NCBI RefSeq assembly: GCF_050271975.1
Contig: NZ_CP189850.1
Coordinates: forward strand, 2,294,001-2,358,000
Origin: Litorimonas sp947503715
GTDB taxonomy: Bacteria > Pseudomonadota > Alphaproteobacteria > Caulobacterales > Maricaulaceae
Length of the DNA: 64,000 nucleotides
Direction of reading: 5' to 3'
The translations under genes were made by a program, and so were the position numbers. Below, piece by piece: positions 42,000 to 50,587 of this stretch; the first letter of the stretch is position 1, and each line of letters opens with the position of its first letter. The notes beneath the pieces were generated by a model, which had not been told where the DNA came from, searched no databases, and was given only the letters and a program-made list of their open reading frames with translations.

Positions 42000-42899
42000 A
42001 TGAGACGGCTCTTCATAGTCAATTCTTTGTCAGAGCGCGTCGCACGTAAGGGCTCCGTTCTGCATGAACTCTACGGCGATACAGACGATATTTTTTATCT
42101 GGATCCTTTCGACTACCTCCCATCCACTGTTGAGAGAGCAGCGATAGACAAGGTCGAACATGTCATCATTGAAGGCGGAGACGGGACTGTTCAGGGCGTC
42201 ATATCCGAATTTCTCCGACAAGAAGACAGGTTCGCAAATTTTCCAAAATTCTCCATCATCCCGGGTGGCATGACAAACCAGGTTGCCAAGAATATAGGTT
42301 TTGCGTCGGCGAGCCCACATAGAGTTAAAACAAAACTCGCGTCAGAACTCTCACCAACTAACAACCCACTTCTCATCGCGTCTGAACTGGACGGCCCTGA
42401 TTATTCCGGTTTTCTCTTCTCGACTGGCGCGATTCCGCAGATCACACGCTATACGACCGGCCAATTGCACCGCAAAGGGATTGGCGGATCATTGGCCGTG
42501 TTTGGCGGTATTCTCAAAGGTATTCGTGGCGACGACGCGACGCTGATGCAACTGACGTCTGTTCATCTTGATGATCTCTATGAAGGTGAACATCTGGGCA
42601 CAGTTATCACGACCCTTCCCGGTCTCATCTTGGGTCTCGACCCGTTTTGGGGAGAAGAAGAGGCTCCGCTTCGCCTGACTTGGGTGACGTCAGGTTATAA
42701 AAAACTGGGCCGCAATATTCTTGGCTTATGGCTGGGTCGCAAATCAGTTGATCGCCGCAAAGACGGCATCTTCTCAGTCTGTCGTAACGAAATTAATTAC
42801 AGCTATTCCGGCCCCGTCGTGTTGGACGGCGAATTTCTTTCATTCCCGTCAGGCAAATTTACTGTCCGCGCCAGCCGTCCTGTGACATTCCTACGATAG
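42000..42899 (+). CDS. Diacylglycerol kinase-family lipid kinase, candidate ceramide kinase
   Basis: A 299-residue soluble or peripheral lipid kinase. The ATP-binding motif GGDGT appears in HVIIEGGDGTVQGV near residue 62. The family features 'IIPGGMTNQVAKN', corresponding to GGT-N-A, and 'SGPVVLDGEFLSFPSG', corresponding to the C-terminal DGE region, are present. Alphaproteobacteria with ceramides have a ceramide kinase of this family (CpgB in Caulobacter) that makes ceramide 1-phosphate. The tight operon lptF-lptG-kinase-Tam41-like, facing serine palmitoyltransferase, supports that. Diacylglycerol or undecaprenol substrates remain possible. Confidence 0.78.
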   Translation: MRRLFIVNSLSERVARKGSVLHELYGDTDDIFYLDPFDYLPSTVERAAIDKVEHVIIEGGDGTVQGVISEFLRQEDRFANFPKFSIIPGGMTNQVAKNIGFASASPHRVKTKLASELSPTNNPLLIASELDGPDYSGFLFSTGAIPQITRYTTGQLHRKGIGGSLAVFGGILKGIRGDDATLMQLTSVHLDDLYEGEHLGTVITTLPGLILGLDPFWGEEEAPLRLTWVTSGYKKLGRNILGLWLGRKSVDRRKDGIFSVCRNEINYSYSGPVVLDGEFLSFPSGKFTVRASRPVTFLR

Positions 42900-43820
42900 A
42901 TGAGCACGGTTCTGGATATCATAAAGGGTGAAACACTCGACCCGCCGGCGCGCGTCACTGCTGTTATGGACGCGATTCGCGCCCGTCACACCGATCGTGT
43001 TCAGGCCATGGTGTATTATGGCAGCTCATTACGAGAGCTGGATAACTCGGAAAAAATGCTCGATTTCTATGTGCTAGTAGATAGCTACCGTAAAACCCAT
43101 GGTACCGGACCACGCGCCCTCATAAATCGCCTCATACCTCCCGCCGTTTATTACCTCGAAAGAGAGAATGAGGACGGCACGCTAAGCACATGCAAATATT
43201 CAATTTTAAGCCTGTCGGAATTTGAAAGGCGCTGTAGTTCCAAGGCCTTCCTCTCACAGGTATGGGGACGCTTTTCGCAACCCTGCGCAGTCCTCTGGTC
43301 TAAGGAAGAGACCGTCTTGGATCGTGTCTGGGCGGGACGCGTTAAAGCTGTTGAAACGATGGCAGCGGAAACAGCGCCACTTCTCGAAGGACGCGCAACT
43401 GCCGCAGTATTTTGGGGGCGCGGATTTTACGAGAGCTACCAAACTGAGCTTCGCCCCGAAAGCTCTACCGGACGCGCAGAGGAAATCGTCGCCCGATTTG
43501 CGGAACGCTATGAAGCGATCACGACAGCTCTTTACGGCGCACCGGATGAAAACGGTAATTATGAAATTCCGCAGAAACCTATCGGAAAAGCCAAGCGCAG
43601 ATGGTTCTTGCGACGTCTCTTAGGCAAGCCTGCCGCCGCGATCCGCGTGCTGCTCGGAGCAGCGACATTTGATGGTGGGATTGATTATGTCGCCCGAAAG
43701 GTAGAGAATCACTCCGGAGTCAAATTGGACCCCACACCTGCGCAACGTCGTCATCCGGTGCTACATTCACCGTTTTTGTTCTGGAAACTATGGCGAAAAG
43801 GCGCTTTTCGGGCAAATTAG
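42900..43820 (+). CDS. Tam41-like nucleotidyltransferase (CDP-lipid synthase-like)
   Basis: A 306-residue protein starting directly at the kinase stop. It matches the pattern of mitochondrial Tam41 phosphatidate cytidylyltransferases: VYYGSSLRELDNSEKMLDFYV near residues 39-58 (the GS...D-x-D-type nucleotidyltransferase core, Tam41 YGSGV...ML/IDF), PPAVYYLERE (Tam41 GVYYN), KYSILSLSEF, QVWGRFSQPCAVLW, and a C-terminal FWKLWRKG basic tail. Tam41 makes CDP-diacylglycerol from phosphatidic acid. Behind a lipid kinase in a ceramide cluster, this one could make CDP-ceramide or CDP-diacylglycerol. Family membership is by pattern; the substrate is inferred. Confidence 0.68.
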   Translation: MSTVLDIIKGETLDPPARVTAVMDAIRARHTDRVQAMVYYGSSLRELDNSEKMLDFYVLVDSYRKTHGTGPRALINRLIPPAVYYLERENEDGTLSTCKYSILSLSEFERRCSSKAFLSQVWGRFSQPCAVLWSKEETVLDRVWAGRVKAVETMAAETAPLLEGRATAAVFWGRGFYESYQTELRPESSTGRAEEIVARFAERYEAITTALYGAPDENGNYEIPQKPIGKAKRRWFLRRLLGKPAAAIRVLLGAATFDGGIDYVARKVENHSGVKLDPTPAQRRHPVLHSPFLFWKLWRKGAFRAN

Positions 43821-43912
43821 GCGAAAATGTGACAATATTGAGGCGCGTCTTTATTGAAACTTCATTTTCATATGCCTAGCCTTGACATATCCGGGGCGCC
43901 CTGGAGACGCCG

Positions 43913-44116
43913 ATGAGAGACTTTACCAGTTACGCCAATCATATCACCTTAACGGTGTTGATTTCAGTCCTATTAATCGGGTCATGGATAGCTGGGCAAA
44001 CATCTCGTGCTGGTGGAGATACCGACACAATCCTCATTGCAACATTTATGTTATTAATCCCTTGCGCATTAGCAGCGCTTTATCTGCAAACCCGCGCAGA
44101 AGAAGAAGAGGGCTAA
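43913..44116 (+). CDS. Small two-TM membrane protein
   Basis: A 67-residue protein with two membrane helices (ITLTVLISVLLIGSWIAG and TILIATFMLLIPCALAALYL) and an acidic C-terminus (QTRAEEEEG). GGAGA lies upstream of the ATG. It is separated by 92 bases from the Tam41-like gene and its stop is one base from the end of the convergent spt gene. No family recognised; it may be an accessory to the lipid cluster. Confidence 0.6.
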   Translation: MRDFTSYANHITLTVLISVLLIGSWIAGQTSRAGGDTDTILIATFMLLIPCALAALYLQTRAEEEEG

Positions 44117-44117
44117 C

Positions 44118-45350
44118 CTATTCCGCGGCCTGCATCCGGATCATCATACCGGACATAATTTCGGCCTGACTGGCCTTCATTCGCCCAAATGCATCAATGA
44201 TAATATTCACATCGCTTTCCGTATGCGCCGCAGAGAGTGAGATACGGAGCAAAGACGAGCTCTGCGGTGTTCCGGGTGGAACAGCGAGGTTCACGTAAAC
44301 GCCGTTTTCCATCAGCCAATTCCATTCCATCGCTGCAATGCCTTCATTAGGACGACGCACAGCGATGACGGGACTCGGGTCAGCGCAGAGGTCGAAATCC
44401 AAAGCCTTCAACCCGGCATGAAGCTGTTGCGCCCGCGCTTTCAAATTCTCGCGCAAGTACCCACCCGTCTTGACCTTCTCAACGGCGACACGCGCCGCGC
44501 AAATATTGGCGGGCGTGGCAGACGCCGTAAACATATAGGGGCGCATAACTTTGCGTGTAATTTCAAATTGAGGATGTTTGGACGCACAAAATCCACCGAC
44601 AGAAGCAAGGGATTTTGAGAATGTGCCCGATATAAAGTCAACCTGATCCAAAACGCCCTGCTCTTCCGCAATGCCGCAGCCAGTGGGGCCGAACACACCG
44701 TAGGAATGCGCTTCATCGATAAAGAGATAGCCGCCATGACGGTGCGTCACATCGAGAAATTCATCCACGGGCGCAATATCACCGAACATGGAATACATAC
44801 CTTCAATCACAACAAGGGCATTGCCGCCCTCAATCTCACCTTGTCGGCGGAGACGTTTATCCAGATCTTCCGGGTTATTATGGCGGAAACGAATGGTCGA
44901 CGCATTGGTCAGGCGCGATCCATCAATGATACAGGCATGCGCATCTGCATCCATAAAGATGACATCTTTATCACCGGCCAGCCCCGAAATCGCGGCAAGG
45001 TTCGTCTGATAGCCCGTCGTAAACACGATACAGGACGGCATTCCGAAATGTTCTGCCAAGGCCTGTTCCAAATCTGTGTGTTCTGCATATGTTCCGTTTG
45101 CAACGCGGGATCCCGTCGTACCCGTACCGTGATCATCAACAGCAGTTTTCGCGGCGGCGCGACAATCCTCATCGAATGTCAGGCCGAGATAGTTATTCGT
45201 ACCAGCCAGAAGAATTTCGCGGTTACCGATACGCCCGCGGGTCGCGGACAAAATATCATCGAATTTCACGCCCAGCGCATCGGCGCCGATCTTCATCATC
45301 ATATCAACGCGCGTTTGAAGCGGTGCGTATTTGTCAAACAAAGCCGTCAT
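44118..45350 (-). CDS. spt: Serine palmitoyltransferase
   Basis: PLP-dependent alpha-oxoamine synthase of 410 residues that condenses an acyl thioester with serine to 3-ketosphinganine, the first step of sphingolipid synthesis. Features: GTNNYLGLTFDEDCRAAA near the N-terminus, SRVANGTYAEHTDLEQALA, the aspartate in FIDEAHSYGVFG, and the PLP lysine in FISGTFSKSLASVGG near residue 250. Close relatives (KBL, ALAS, BioF) share the fold, but its coupling to an acyl carrier protein gene and an acyl ligase marks it as Spt of the Caulobacter type. Its start overlaps the acp stop by one base. Confidence 0.9.
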   Translation of the reverse strand: MTALFDKYAPLQTRVDMMMKIGADALGVKFDDILSATRGRIGNREILLAGTNNYLGLTFDEDCRAAAKTAVDDHGTGTTGSRVANGTYAEHTDLEQALAEHFGMPSCIVFTTGYQTNLAAISGLAGDKDVIFMDADAHACIIDGSRLTNASTIRFRHNNPEDLDKRLRRQGEIEGGNALVVIEGMYSMFGDIAPVDEFLDVTHRHGGYLFIDEAHSYGVFGPTGCGIAEEQGVLDQVDFISGTFSKSLASVGGFCASKHPQFEITRKVMRPYMFTASATPANICAARVAVEKVKTGGYLRENLKARAQQLHAGLKALDFDLCADPSPVIAVRRPNEGIAAMEWNWLMENGVYVNLAVPPGTPQSSSLLRISLSAAHTESDVNIIIDAFGRMKASQAEIMSGMMIRMQAAE

Positions 45351-45598
45351 CAGGACATCAATCCTTTTGCGGCCAGTGAAAGTTCGCCAACGGTTTTAAT
45401 GTCGGACACCATCTCCATCGGAATTGAGATATCGTAATGATCTTCCAACTCCATAATAAAATCGAAAACGGCCACCGAATCGACCTCCAGATCCGACATA
45501 ATGCCAGAAGACCGCTCAATCGGCAGGCCCTTGGGATTATACGGCTTCAAAAGCTCACAAATCTTATCGTAAATCTCTGACTCAGTGGGGGCGGTCAT
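45350..45598 (-). CDS. Acyl carrier protein of the sphingolipid cluster
   Basis: An 82-residue acidic carrier protein. The phosphopantetheine serine is in DLEVDSVAVFDF (DSV instead of the usual DSL), followed by the acidic recognition helix ELEDHYDISIPME. It is too divergent from the fatty-acid ACP to be the general one and lies directly upstream of spt with stop/start overlap. It would carry the acyl chain delivered to Spt. The acyl-AMP ligase gene lies 72 bases upstream. Confidence 0.88.
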   Translation of the reverse strand: MTAPTESEIYDKICELLKPYNPKGLPIERSSGIMSDLEVDSVAVFDFIMELEDHYDISIPMEMVSDIKTVGELSLAAKGLMS

Positions 45599-45669
45599 GG
45601 CAGTCTTTCATTTCAAACGTGCTCGTCGCTATCAAAGACAGCGCACGGCGTAAAGCCGTGCCCTCAGAC

Positions 45670-47445
45670 CTATTTTGACGCGCTATCTGCAACAACTCTT
45701 AAAGTTTCATCCGATTGCAAGTCGATGATCGCGCCTTCGAGGAACTTTGCCTTCACACGGGCACGGGAAAGCTTGCCGGAGCTGGTGATAATCATCGTTG
45801 ATTTTGGCACCAACATCAGGCGGACGGGCACACCAACCTCCAGGCGAATCGCCGCCGTGACAGCCGTATAAATTTCTTCCAATAGCTTCGGGTTACGCGT
45901 TCGACATTCAAGCAATAGCATAATGTCTTTTTCATCACCCGCACCCCCAATGGCAAACGCACAGGCCCGACCACACCGATGTGGCGCGGCAGCTTGTGCG
46001 GCCCATTCAATATCCTGTGGCCAAATATTCCGGCCATGCCAGAGAATCAGGTCCTTAAAACGTCCTGTGACAACCAATTGGCCTTCATGCCAATATCCGG
46101 CATCGCCTGTGTCCAACCACCCGTCTTTTGAGAAAGAAGCTTCCGTCGCCTGCGTATTTCGGAAATAGCCGGGAGACACGGACGGTCCACGGAGACAAAC
46201 ACGGCCAACTTGCTTTTCAGACAAAACGTTATCGTCAAAATCACGAATTTCGATTTCATGATCCGGTAGGACATGTCCGCAAGCCACAAAAGACCGTCGG
46301 CTTTCCTCGCGCGTGACCTCAGACGCTTCAACAGCCTCAGACGTACGCGCGTAGCGCTCCATATCGATTGTGTGTGTCTTTAGCCCCTGCCCCAATGGCG
46401 CAAAAGTTGCGGCCAATGTTGTTTCTGCCAAACCGTATGACGGTGTAAAAACGCCCTGCCCAAAACCCATATCTGCGAATAGGTTTTGAAAATCTGTCAG
46501 AGGTTCAGGACGCACCATATCACCGCCAATCCCGGCCACACGCCAACTCGACAAATCAAGCTCACGATCTTCACGCCAACGCCGCACGCAGAGTTCGTAG
46601 CCAAATGTGGGTGAGTAAGAGAGCGTGCCCTTATGATCAGAGATCAATTGCAGCCATGTAATAGGCCGGCGCGTAAAGTCCTGTGGATCAATGTAATCAA
46701 CGGACATTTGTGCCGTCATCGGCGCGATCAAAAACCCGATCAAACCCATATCATGATAGAGCGGGAGCCAAGAGGTCCCCCGGTCTGTCTCGGTCATTTT
46801 CATACCGTGTTTCGTAATCGCCAAGCAATTGGCACAGACGGATTTCTGCGTTCCAATAATACCCTTTGGCGAAGAAGAGGAACCAGAAGAATATTGAATA
46901 TAACAGAGATCATCCTTACCAAATGGTCGCAAAACATCTCCCTTTGGCAAATTCCCAACAGCCTCAAATGTCATCACTGGAATCGCCTGATCATTTAAGG
47001 CCGAACGCATAATGCCGTCCATTGATTCCGGGCATAAAAGTGCGTGAAAATCACCCGTATCAGCCATCCGTTGCAATTGCCGTTCATACGAACTCCGCCC
47101 GCCCAGCGTAACAGGCAGCGGTACAGGGGCAGCGACAAGACCTGCATATTGGCAGGCGAAAAACATAACCGCGAATTCGGGAGTCGAAACGGCCGCAATT
47201 CCAATACGTGAATTTTTCTTGGCGAATGGAACAAGGCGCTTTGCCATCTCAATAGCTTGGCTATGAAGATCAGCATAAGAAAGCGCCGCCTTTGGACGTG
47301 CTTTACCATCGAAATATGACAGTCCCGTCTTTGCTGTTGCGGCATAGTCGAGTGCATCACACAGGGTTTCAAAATCGCCATGTCGAATGGGGACACCCCG
47401 TTCAGTCGGCAGAACCTGGATGGTTTCGGCTTCAGTCATACTCAT
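45670..47445 (-). CDS. Fatty acyl-AMP ligase / acyl-ACP synthetase
   Basis: A 591-residue adenylate-forming enzyme of the FAAL type. The AMP-binding P-loop is in YIQYSSGSSSSPKGI near residue 190, 'GLAETTLAATFAP' is the A5-like block, and LDTGDAGYWHEGQLVVTGRFKDLILWHGRNIWPQDIE covers the hinge and A8 motif. It would activate free fatty acids and load them onto the neighbouring ACP for Spt. Start ambiguous: ATG 47445 used, GTG 47460 or ATG 47439 also possible. It leads a leftward operon ligase-acp-spt. Confidence 0.88.
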   Translation of the reverse strand: MSMTEAETIQVLPTERGVPIRHGDFETLCDALDYAATAKTGLSYFDGKARPKAALSYADLHSQAIEMAKRLVPFAKKNSRIGIAAVSTPEFAVMFFACQYAGLVAAPVPLPVTLGGRSSYERQLQRMADTGDFHALLCPESMDGIMRSALNDQAIPVMTFEAVGNLPKGDVLRPFGKDDLCYIQYSSGSSSSPKGIIGTQKSVCANCLAITKHGMKMTETDRGTSWLPLYHDMGLIGFLIAPMTAQMSVDYIDPQDFTRRPITWLQLISDHKGTLSYSPTFGYELCVRRWREDRELDLSSWRVAGIGGDMVRPEPLTDFQNLFADMGFGQGVFTPSYGLAETTLAATFAPLGQGLKTHTIDMERYARTSEAVEASEVTREESRRSFVACGHVLPDHEIEIRDFDDNVLSEKQVGRVCLRGPSVSPGYFRNTQATEASFSKDGWLDTGDAGYWHEGQLVVTGRFKDLILWHGRNIWPQDIEWAAQAAAPHRCGRACAFAIGGAGDEKDIMLLLECRTRNPKLLEEIYTAVTAAIRLEVGVPVRLMLVPKSTMIITSSGKLSRARVKAKFLEGAIIDLQSDETLRVVADSASK

Positions 47446-47796
47446 ATCTCGCTCAGTCACGTCGACTTGACGTACTTTTACAAAAACAGGGTCAATAGGA
47501 CGTTAACCCTATTTGTAAATGCCCCCGAACATACATCCCACAACTCAAAACGCATATCATATAAGATGAAATATGAGTCTCACGCGATGTTACGCAATGT
47601 GACAGTTCTGTTGCAGTTTATGACAGTGAAGTCGAGTCTAGGGTATCTGCGCAACTAACTGAAAAATCATTACATCAATCGCAATTGATTTACCTACGCT
47701 AGCGCTACAGCGAGATAGCCTTAACCGTTATACTTGAGAGAGATTAGATGTAACGGTCTGACATACCAAACCAAAGCTCCCATCAGGATCTAAGAC
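47446..47796. other. Intergenic region upstream of the acyl-AMP ligase
   Basis: About 350 AT-rich bases between the acyl ligase start and the tRNA-Val(CAC). It probably holds the promoter of the ligase-acp-spt operon. A short frame of about 90 codons on the plus strand crosses it but begins inside the ligase gene. I see no conserved motif or further gene. Confidence 0.4.
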
Positions 47797-47871
47797 TGGT
47801 GGGCGATACTGGGATTGAACCAGTGACCCCTGCCGTGTGAAGGCAGTGCTCTCCCGCTGAGCTAATCGCCC
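47797..47871 (-). tRNA. tRNA-Val(CAC)
   Basis: Complete cloverleaf on the minus strand: acceptor GGGCGAT/ATCGCCC, D arm GCTC/GAGC, anticodon stem CTGCC/GGCAG with loop TTCACAC (anticodon CAC), T arm CTGG-TTCAATC-CCAG, and an encoded CCA. No degenerate features. Confidence 0.95.
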
Positions 47872-47930
47872 GTCAGTTCTGACGCGAAAGGCCTCTTAAG
47901 GGCTGGGGCTGGACTGTCAACCATTTGGCC

Positions 47931-48971
47931 TCAGTCGGATAATCCGAGTCGAGCTCTCGCCATGGAGTCGGCAACGACGGTCGTCGCAACCTGATGTTCT
48001 GCCGCCTCATCGAAAATCGATTTCAATGTTGTTTCAAGACCTTCCAGCTTTCCCCTCACCCAATTCGGGTCATAGGTGCCACTGACTTCTGCGGCGACAT
48101 TGATTATGCCGCCTGCATTGATGACGTAATCCGGCGCATAGAGAATGCCGCGTTGCCGGCACGCCTCCCCCATCTCCGGCGTGGCGAGTTGATTATTGGC
48201 CGCGCCGGCAATGATACCCGCCCGGATATGCGGGAGAGTTTTTTCCGACACCGCGCCGCCCAAGGCGCAGGGGGCGTAGATATCGACGGTTTCTTTATGA
48301 ATGTCCTGCGGGTCAACGAGCATAGCACCCAGCTCATCTTGCGCCTTATCCAAAACAGCGCGGTTGATATCTGTCACGACAAGTTGACAGCCCGCGCCGT
48401 GGAGATGCTCACAAAGCGCATAGCCAACGTGACCGAGCCCCTGCACGGCAACGCGAAGGCCTCTTAAAGATTCGAGACCAAATTTGTGGCGCACCGCAAC
48501 CTTTATGCCGCGAAACACACCTTCTGCGGTGACTGGGGACGGGTCACCCGAAGCCGCGGGCCCGGTATCAAGACCAGCCACATAATCCGTTTGCGTCTTA
48601 ATTATCCGCATATCATCCGGAGACACGCCTACATCTTCCGCTGTGATATAAGCACCACCAACGGCCTCGACGGCCCGACCATAAGCGGCGAATAAGGCGT
48701 CCCGATCAAACATGGTTTCCGGGCGCAAAATCACGGCTTTTCCGCCGCCTAATTCCAATCCCGCCATCGCATTTTTATAGCTCATAGCTTTTGACAGACG
48801 GAGCGCATCCGTCAGGGCGTCATCCTGATTGATGTAAGACCAGAGCCGCGTACCACCCGCAGACGGACCGAGCGTCGTATTGTGCACGGCGATGATAGCG
48901 CGCAATCCTGTTGCCTTATCGGTGAAGACATGCACGCCTTCATGGTCATCATAATCGGGATGGTCGAACAT
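47931..48971 (-). CDS. Leucine/valine/phenylalanine dehydrogenase family protein
   Basis: NAD-dependent amino acid dehydrogenase of the Leu/Phe/Val family, 346 residues, deaminating branched-chain amino acids. Seen: NTTLGPSAGGTRLW, the catalytic lysine in MAGLELGGGKAVI near residue 78, TAEDVGVSPDDM, the NAD-binding VQGLGHVGYAL, and the C-terminal ANNQLATPEMG and YAPDYVINAGGIINVA. It lies two bases downstream of cobT in the same direction, an arrangement without obvious metabolic meaning. Confidence 0.93.
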   Translation of the reverse strand: MFDHPDYDDHEGVHVFTDKATGLRAIIAVHNTTLGPSAGGTRLWSYINQDDALTDALRLSKAMSYKNAMAGLELGGGKAVILRPETMFDRDALFAAYGRAVEAVGGAYITAEDVGVSPDDMRIIKTQTDYVAGLDTGPAASGDPSPVTAEGVFRGIKVAVRHKFGLESLRGLRVAVQGLGHVGYALCEHLHGAGCQLVVTDINRAVLDKAQDELGAMLVDPQDIHKETVDIYAPCALGGAVSEKTLPHIRAGIIAGAANNQLATPEMGEACRQRGILYAPDYVINAGGIINVAAEVSGTYDPNWVRGKLEGLETTLKSIFDEAAEHQVATTVVADSMARARLGLSD

Positions 48972-48973
48972 GG

Positions 48974-49957
48974 TCAGCCGTCTTTCAATGTGGTCAGGCC
49001 TGCCGCAGCCGTCTTAAGGAGGGAAAGCGCCATCGCGCCACCTGTACCATCACCAATGTTTATGCCGAGGTCCAAAATTGGCGACAGTTGCAGACGCGAG
49101 AGCAAGGCATCATGGGCAGGTTCGGCAGAGCAATGCGACGCGATACAATGGGCGACAGATTTTGGGTCAATTGCGTGAAGAACTGCCGCCGCCGCACAAC
49201 TGACATAGCCGTCCAGTAGAACGGGTATGCGCTGATGTCCCGCCGCCAGAATCGCGCCGATCATCCCCGCAATATCACGCCCGCCAAAGATACGAAGCGT
49301 ATCGAGTGGATCATCAAGATGGCCGCTATGCGCCTCTATTCCGGCTTCCACCGAAGAAATACGCGCCTTCGCCGCCTGTCCACCGGCCCAGTAATTAGCC
49401 GCACCCCCATAGAGAGACATTGCGATTCCGGCGGCTGCCGTCGCTGCGCCGTACCCTGCATTGCCCAATATAATGACGTCCGCGCCTTCGGCGACGACTT
49501 CCATTCCGAAAGCAATTGCGGCGGCGCAATCCCGTTCTGACAAGCTGGGCTCACGTGTGAAATCCGCGCTCGGATATTCTAAACCGAATTCGTAGACTTT
49601 GAACGCCGCGCCCAAATCGGATGACATGCCGCGAACGGCCGCCGCACCTTCGGTCAAGCTTACGACACGGGCTTTTGAGGCTTCGATGATATCCGCATCT
49701 GACATTTGCGACGCCACGCCATGTGTTCCCGCAAAGACGGCGATGAGCGGTCTGGACAGGCGGGGTAGCTGTCCGCCCTGAATGCGGGCAATCTCCGTCA
49801 AGGCCCCCTCCAAAGTGCCGAGTGGACGCAAACCCCGCCCTAATGTCTTGAAGATTGCGCCGAGATCATCGGCCGACACACCGTCCACGGGCGGCATTGA
49901 CCGCACGAGGTCGCGGATATCGTCAAAAGGACGGCCCTGTTTGTTAGCTTCGGTCAT
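48974..49957 (-). CDS. cobT: Nicotinate-nucleotide--dimethylbenzimidazole phosphoribosyltransferase
   Basis: Forms alpha-ribazole phosphate in the assembly of the lower cobalamin loop. 327 residues. Seen: 'PLIAVFAGTHGVASQ' near residue 85, the 'VIILGNAGYGAATAAAGIAM' block, 'FGGRDIAGMIGAILAA' and 'LLDGYVSCAAAAVLHAI', with the catalytic glutamate near the C-terminus in LDLGINIGDGTGGAMALSL. Other cobalamin genes are not visible around it. The organism may make or salvage cobalamin. Confidence 0.93.
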   Translation of the reverse strand: MTEANKQGRPFDDIRDLVRSMPPVDGVSADDLGAIFKTLGRGLRPLGTLEGALTEIARIQGGQLPRLSRPLIAVFAGTHGVASQMSDADIIEASKARVVSLTEGAAAVRGMSSDLGAAFKVYEFGLEYPSADFTREPSLSERDCAAAIAFGMEVVAEGADVIILGNAGYGAATAAAGIAMSLYGGAANYWAGGQAAKARISSVEAGIEAHSGHLDDPLDTLRIFGGRDIAGMIGAILAAGHQRIPVLLDGYVSCAAAAVLHAIDPKSVAHCIASHCSAEPAHDALLSRLQLSPILDLGINIGDGTGGAMALSLLKTAAAGLTTLKDG

Positions 49958-50059
49958 GTCTGTCTCGCGTGAATCACTTTGTTAACTGTGAATTCAATAC
50001 GTCAAATATTGGCACATAGCCTTAAAGTCTTTTCAAATATTTCCAGATAAAGAAAGATC

Positions 50060-50587
50060 ATGCTGACAAAGACCGCAATTAACGCAGTAACCATTATCGC
50101 CGTCTGTGCGGCGGGGGTGTTCTATCTGAATAACCGCTCAGCTGACATTCCGGTTCCAGCCCCTGCACCTGTTGTCGAAGCGCCTGTGAAAGCCGCGCCG
50201 AAAGTTCGTCAATCAGCATCTGTTCTCTCTATCCCCAAGGACCCGCGTTCCGGGCAATATCATTTTACGGGGCGTGTAAATTCCGGGTCTGTAAAATTTC
50301 TAGTCGATACTGGAGCTTCGGCCATCGCCCTCACGCTCAATGATGCCCGGAAGGCCGGAATTGATCTCAATCGTTTACAATATAATGTTCCCGTCTCAAC
50401 AGCAGGCGGCATAAATTATGCGGCGGCTGTTCGACTGGACCGCGTGAGCTTGGGTGGAATTACTTTGCGCGATGTCGATGCACTCGTGCTTCGAGAGGGA
50501 CTTGATATATCCCTCCTCGGCATGACGTGGTTGGGGCAATTGCAGGAAGTAAAAGCTACGCCCAGCGCGTTACTCTTGCGGCTTTAA
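50060..50587 (+). CDS. Retropepsin-like aspartic protease family protein
   Basis: A 175-residue protein with an N-terminal membrane anchor or signal (INAVTIIAVCAAGVFYL), a proline-rich linker (ADIPVPAPAPVVEAPV), and a single clan AA aspartic protease domain with the catalytic FLVDTGASAIALT near residue 85 and a second 'DISLLGMTWLGQL' flap-like block. This matches the TIGR02281 type found in many alphaproteobacteria; such proteins act as dimers on the periplasmic side. Function unknown. It is convergent with a TauE gene and overlaps its end by 4 bases. Confidence 0.82.
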   Translation: MLTKTAINAVTIIAVCAAGVFYLNNRSADIPVPAPAPVVEAPVKAAPKVRQSASVLSIPKDPRSGQYHFTGRVNSGSVKFLVDTGASAIALTLNDARKAGIDLNRLQYNVPVSTAGGINYAAAVRLDRVSLGGITLRDVDALVLREGLDISLLGMTWLGQLQEVKATPSALLLRL

